Assembly: GCF_018140925.1 (NCBI RefSeq)
Contig: NZ_CP073315.1
Coordinates: 2,170,001 to 2,234,000 of the forward strand
DNA from: Psychrobacillus sp. INOP01
Lineage (GTDB): Bacteria > Bacillota > Bacilli > Bacillales_A > Planococcaceae
Reading direction: 5' to 3'
DNA: 64,000 bases
The notes under the pieces are model-generated. The model did not search any database, was not told the DNA's origin, and saw nothing but the letters and a program-made list of their open reading frames with translations. Of this stretch, positions 60,948 to 64,000 are shown in pieces. Position numbers and translations under genes: made by a program. How positions within the stretch are numbered: the stretch's first letter is position 1; every line of letters begins with the position of its first letter.

Positions 60948-61799
60948 ATGGATGCATGGAAGGATGGAAGGCTTTACCGGGCAGACGAATTAATGGTATC
61001 GGCATATGACCATGGTTTTTTATATGGACTTGGCTTTTTTGAAACGTTCCGAACATACAGTGGAAAGGTGTTTTTATGGGACGCTCACTGGAATCGTTTG
61101 TGTCAGGCACTTTCTGATTTTCGAATTGCAATGCCTTATGAAGAACATGAGCTATTATCTGCGATAGAAGCACTCACAGAAGCGAATAATATGGAGGATG
61201 GCTATTTTCGTTTGAATATTTCGGCTGGCATCCATGATGTTGGTCTGCAACCGTCGAGTTATAAGAAGCCAACTGTAATTTTATATCGGAAGGAATTATA
61301 TATAGCGCCTAGAGGAACAGAGAAAAATGCTGTCTGGCTAGATACAGTCAGAAATACTCCAGAAAGTGGTATGCGCCATAAATCTCACCACTATGCCAAT
61401 AACGTACATGCTAGATTCGAAGTAGAATCGCTAGCTTCTTATGAAGGTTTTTTCCTAACGGCGGAAGGATTTATAGCAGAAGGTATAACTTCGAATATCT
61501 TTTGGTCGATTAATGGGAAGGTGTATACTCCATCCTTGGAGACAGGTATTTTAGCAGGTACGACTCGTGAGTGGGTGATGAATTGTTCTTTATTTGATAT
61601 AGAAGAGGGCTTCTTCAATATAGAAGTATTGGAAAAGGCGGATGAGGTATTTATTACAAATGCGGTACAGGAAATCACCCCCATTAAACAATTAGGGTCG
61701 ATCCGGTTTTTGGGTAAAACCGGGCCTGTTTATAATACACTGCACGATGCCTATACAAATGCATACAGCAAGAAAGGATTGAATGATGAATTTACATAA
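60948..61799 (+). CDS. pabC: Aminodeoxychorismate lyase
   Basis: PLP enzyme that releases pyruvate from aminodeoxychorismate to give p-aminobenzoate. 283 residues, fold IV: SAYDHGFLYGLGFFETFRTY, the PLP lysine in MRHKSHHYANN, AEGITSNIFW, and EVFITNAVQEITPI. It follows the pabA stop with no gap and overlaps folP by 17 bases. A D-amino acid transaminase is the alternative but context decides. Confidence 0.94.
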   Translation: MDAWKDGRLYRADELMVSAYDHGFLYGLGFFETFRTYSGKVFLWDAHWNRLCQALSDFRIAMPYEEHELLSAIEALTEANNMEDGYFRLNISAGIHDVGLQPSSYKKPTVILYRKELYIAPRGTEKNAVWLDTVRNTPESGMRHKSHHYANNVHARFEVESLASYEGFFLTAEGFIAEGITSNIFWSINGKVYTPSLETGILAGTTREWVMNCSLFDIEEGFFNIEVLEKADEVFITNAVQEITPIKQLGSIRFLGKTGPVYNTLHDAYTNAYSKKGLNDEFT

Positions 61800-62643
61800 T
61801 AATAGCGGTAGATTTGAAGTGGGTGGAGTTATTTTAGACTTCCGCAAAGAAACGATAGTGATGGGCATATTAAATGTTACGCCAGATTCTTTTTCAGACG
61901 GCGGTAAATTTAATGAAATAGAAACAGCTGTTGCAAGAGCAAAACAAATGGTAGCGGATGGAGCGAAAATTATAGATGTGGGCGGTGAGTCTACTAGACC
62001 TGGTTATACGCTTATTTCGGATGAAGAGGAAATCTCTCGTGTTGTACCTGTCATTAAAGCGATAAGAGCAGAGGTAGATGCAGTAATCTCGATCGATACA
62101 TATAAAGCAGGAGTTGCAAAGGCAGCGGTACTTGCTGGTGCTCATGTGATAAATGATATTTGGGGGGCGAAGAGAGACCCTGAAATAGCGAAGGTTGCCG
62201 CAGAGCATGGAGTTCCTATAATATTGATGCACAATAGAGATAACGAAGAGTATACAGATTTTTGGTCAGATGCAAAACAAGATTTAGAAGAAAGTATTCG
62301 AATAGCGAAAGAAGCAGGCGTTCCTAATGAGTGTATATGGCTAGATCCAGGTATTGGTTTTGCCAAATCAACCACTCAAAATATTTGGATGATGCAGCAT
62401 TTGAATGACATAGTGGAGATGGGCTATCCTGTATTATTGGCAACATCTCGTAAACGATTAATCGGCAATGTCTTGAATCTTCCTGTCGATGAACGGATGG
62501 AAGGGACTGGAGCAACGGTTTGTTATGGTGTTCAGCATGGATGTCATATGGTACGTGTGCATGATGTAAAAGAAATGACGCGTATGACGAAAATGATGGA
62601 TGTCTTGACCGGAAAAGTTGACTATGATGAAAGCGAGGAATGA
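61783..62643 (+). CDS. folP: Dihydropteroate synthase
   Basis: Target of sulfonamides; joins p-aminobenzoate to the pterin. 286 residues, TIM barrel: MGILNVTPDSFSDGGKF, DVGGESTRPGY, SIDTYKAGVA, NDIWG, WLDPGIGFAKS and LATSRKRLIG. Starts with two ATGs (61783, 61786) behind AAGAAAGGATTG. Coupled to pabC and five bases from folB. Confidence 0.96.
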   Translation: MMNLHNNSGRFEVGGVILDFRKETIVMGILNVTPDSFSDGGKFNEIETAVARAKQMVADGAKIIDVGGESTRPGYTLISDEEEISRVVPVIKAIRAEVDAVISIDTYKAGVAKAAVLAGAHVINDIWGAKRDPEIAKVAAEHGVPIILMHNRDNEEYTDFWSDAKQDLEESIRIAKEAGVPNECIWLDPGIGFAKSTTQNIWMMQHLNDIVEMGYPVLLATSRKRLIGNVLNLPVDERMEGTGATVCYGVQHGCHMVRVHDVKEMTRMTKMMDVLTGKVDYDESEE

Positions 62644-62648
62644 CCTAA

Positions 62649-63014
62649 ATGGATTATATACATTTGAATGACTTAGAATTTTACGGATTTCACGGAGCAT
62701 TACCAGAGGAAACGAAGCTAGGTCAAATATTTCGAGTGACAATCACCTTAGCGTGCGATTTAAAAAAAGCTGGAGAAACCGATAATTTAGATGAAACCGT
62801 AAATTATGCAGAGGTCTTTGAGCTATGCAAAGGAATTGTAGAAGGTAAACCCTATTTATTAATAGAAGCAGTTGCAGAAAAAATTGCTTCGTCTATTTTG
62901 GAGGCATATTCAGCTAAGGTTAGTGGCTGCCGTATACAATTGGTGAAACCAAACCCGCCGATTGTCGGACACTATGCTTCTGTAGCTGTCGATATCACAA
63001 GAGGCACATTATGA
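62649..63014 (+). CDS. folB: Dihydroneopterin aldolase
   Basis: Cleaves dihydroneopterin to 6-hydroxymethyl-dihydropterin. 121 residues, tunnel fold: MDYIHLNDLEFYGFHGALPEE with the Y/FHG motif (quoted in part: FYGFHGALPEE), NYAEVFELC, and LLIEAVAEKIA with the catalytic Glu; KPNPPIVG near the end. It shares four bases with folK. Confidence 0.96.
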   Translation: MDYIHLNDLEFYGFHGALPEETKLGQIFRVTITLACDLKKAGETDNLDETVNYAEVFELCKGIVEGKPYLLIEAVAEKIASSILEAYSAKVSGCRIQLVKPNPPIVGHYASVAVDITRGTL

Positions 63015-63532
63015 TTAACATTGCTTTTATATCACTAGGGTCTAATATAGGAAATCGTCTTGAATATCTTCAGCAGGCGGTACGTTTGCTACAACAGATC
63101 GAACAGGTCAAAGTGGTGAATATGTCTTCGGTTTATGAAACAGACCCAGTGGGATATGAAGATCAAGCAGCATTTTTGAATATGGTAGTGGAAATCGAAA
63201 CTATATTGACTCCGCATGAATTATTGAAAAAATGCAATGAAATCGAGGCGGAGCTAGGCCGCAAGAGAGATATTCGTTGGGGTCCTCGAACCGTAGACCT
63301 TGACATTTTGTTGTATAATGAAGAGAATATGAAAACGCAGGACCTTATAATCCCACATCCTCGGATGATGGAAAGAGGCTTCGTGCTTATACCACTTGTG
63401 GAGTTACAAGCAAGTTTAGTAGATCCAGAGTCTAAGCAGTTATTAGCAGATGTTGCGCATGTTCAGAAAGAAGGCGTCCATTTATGGAAAACATTCGATG
63501 GGGTCGGCGCATTCGTGCATTTCGCAGGTTAA
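63011..63532 (+). CDS. folK: 2-amino-4-hydroxy-6-hydroxymethyldihydropteridine pyrophosphokinase
   Basis: Activates hydroxymethyl-dihydropterin with ATP. 173 residues: SLGSNIGNRLEYLQQAV, VYETDPVGYEDQAAFLNMV (quoted in part), and the RKRDIRWGPRTVDLDILLY-type motif (RDIRWGPRTVDLDILLYN) followed by IPHPRMMERGFVLIPL. Its end overlaps yazB by 49 bases. Confidence 0.96.
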   Translation: MINIAFISLGSNIGNRLEYLQQAVRLLQQIEQVKVVNMSSVYETDPVGYEDQAAFLNMVVEIETILTPHELLKKCNEIEAELGRKRDIRWGPRTVDLDILLYNEENMKTQDLIIPHPRMMERGFVLIPLVELQASLVDPESKQLLADVAHVQKEGVHLWKTFDGVGAFVHFAG

Positions 63533-63702
63533 AAATGGTGAAGCAAGTTGAACTTGCAAAAGAAATGGATATGTCTGTGTCTATACTTGGTCAAATAGAG
63601 CAAGGTAAGCGAGTTCCCAGTGATGAGCAATTAGAAAAAATTGCCTCTATACTTCATATACAAGTAGAAGAGTTAAAAGGTGAAACAAAGGTAGGTGAAT
63701 AA
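63484..63702 (+). CDS. yazB: Small XRE-family helix-turn-helix protein (YazB-like)
   Basis: 72 residues with one HTH: RIRAFRRLKMVKQVELAKEM, then SVSILGQIEQGKRVPSDEQL. Helix 1 needs the residues encoded in the folK overlap, so ATG 63484 (AGAAAGAAGGC upstream) is preferred over ATG 63535. Target unknown. The folK-yazB-dusB order matches B. subtilis. Confidence 0.88.
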   Translation: MENIRWGRRIRAFRRLKMVKQVELAKEMDMSVSILGQIEQGKRVPSDEQLEKIASILHIQVEELKGETKVGE

Positions 63703-64000
63703 TGATGACAATTGCATCAACAAAACCATTTAAAATAGGTAATCACATAATGGATAATCGAGTAGTATTAGCGCCAATGGCTGGAATTTGTAATTCTGCG
63801 TTCCGATTGACAGTAAAAGAATTCGGAGCAGGTTTAGTATATGCGGAGATGATCTCGGATAAAGGGATTGTACAGAAAAACGAAAAAACATTGAGTATGC
63901 TTTATATTGACGAGCGTGAAAATCCACTGTCCCTTCAAATTTTCGGTGGAGAAAAAGAAACACTTGTGGAAGCTGCTAAATATGTAGATCAACATACATC
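63702..64000 (+). CDS. dusB: tRNA-dihydrouridine synthase (DusB), 5' part
   Basis: The frame is open to the window edge, so the gene is cut at residue 99. VLAPMAGICNSAFRLTVKEFG is the FMN-binding N-terminus of Dus enzymes (quoted in part: LAPMAGICNSAFR), followed by YAEMISDKGI and LQIFGGEKETLVEAA. It reduces uridines in tRNA with NADPH via FMN. The first ATG overlaps the yazB stop; a second ATG at 63705 is equally possible. Confidence 0.93.
   Translation, partial: MMTIASTKPFKIGNHIMDNRVVLAPMAGICNSAFRLTVKEFGAGLVYAEMISDKGIVQKNEKTLSMLYIDERENPLSLQIFGGEKETLVEAAKYVDQHT

Overview
The window looks like an origin-proximal chromosome segment of a low-GC, endospore-forming Bacillota, most likely a Planococcaceae/Caryophanaceae member close to Psychrobacillus or Sporosarcina. 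This rests on gene order nearly collinear with the Bacillus subtilis dck-dnaX-rrnA-tmk-metS-spoVG-mfd-spoIIE-ftsH-folate region, on many sporulation genes (bofA, sspF, fin, spoVT, spoVB, yabP, yabQ, spoIIE), and on the general look of the 16S rRNA. The genus is an inference; the sequence shows no plasmid or phage hallmark.

Layout: 1-4502 holds the dck 3' end, tRNA-Ser (minus), SRP RNA, dnaX-ebfC-recR-yaaL and bofA. 4521-10047 is an rRNA operon with no spacer tRNA, followed by a tandem, damaged second 5S unit. 10214-17391 runs from yaaO through tmk, darA, yaaR, holB, ricT, yabA, trmN6 and yazA to rsmI. abrB (minus) follows, then metG, tatD, a G5/3D cell-wall protein, rnmV, rsmA, veg, sspF, ispE, purR-ridA, spoVG, glmU-prs, rplY, pth, fin, mfd and spoVT. 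An accessory insert (serine hydrolase plus a broken methyltransferase with a leader peptide) separates spoVT from spoVB. Next come yabN-rqcP, yabPQ, divIC, yabR, a degenerate EAL gene, a DinB-like gene, tRNA-Met/tRNA-Glu (minus), spoIIE, tilS-hpt-ftsH and coaX-hslO-yacD. A minus-strand pair, rsbQ plus a PAS-GGDEF gene, interrupts the core order before cysK. The pab/fol folate operon then runs into yazB and dusB at the right edge.

The promoters show the regulatory logic: SigA sites for housekeeping genes, a full-match SigH site for spoVG, a SigB site for rplY/ctc, a SigG site for spoVT, and Spo0A-type boxes at abrB and spoIIE.

The most interesting system is the rsbQ-dgc pair. It encodes an alpha/beta hydrolase with the complete RsbQ triad, next to a protein whose N-terminus resembles the RsbP PAS domain but whose C-terminus is a GGDEF diguanylate cyclase instead of the PP2C phosphatase. 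This suggests RsbQ ligand/energy sensing rewired from SigB to cyclic-di-GMP. Dispersed intergenic repeats are the other notable structure, including a roughly 112-bp AT-rich element present twice in opposite orientation and each time next to a GC-rich element.
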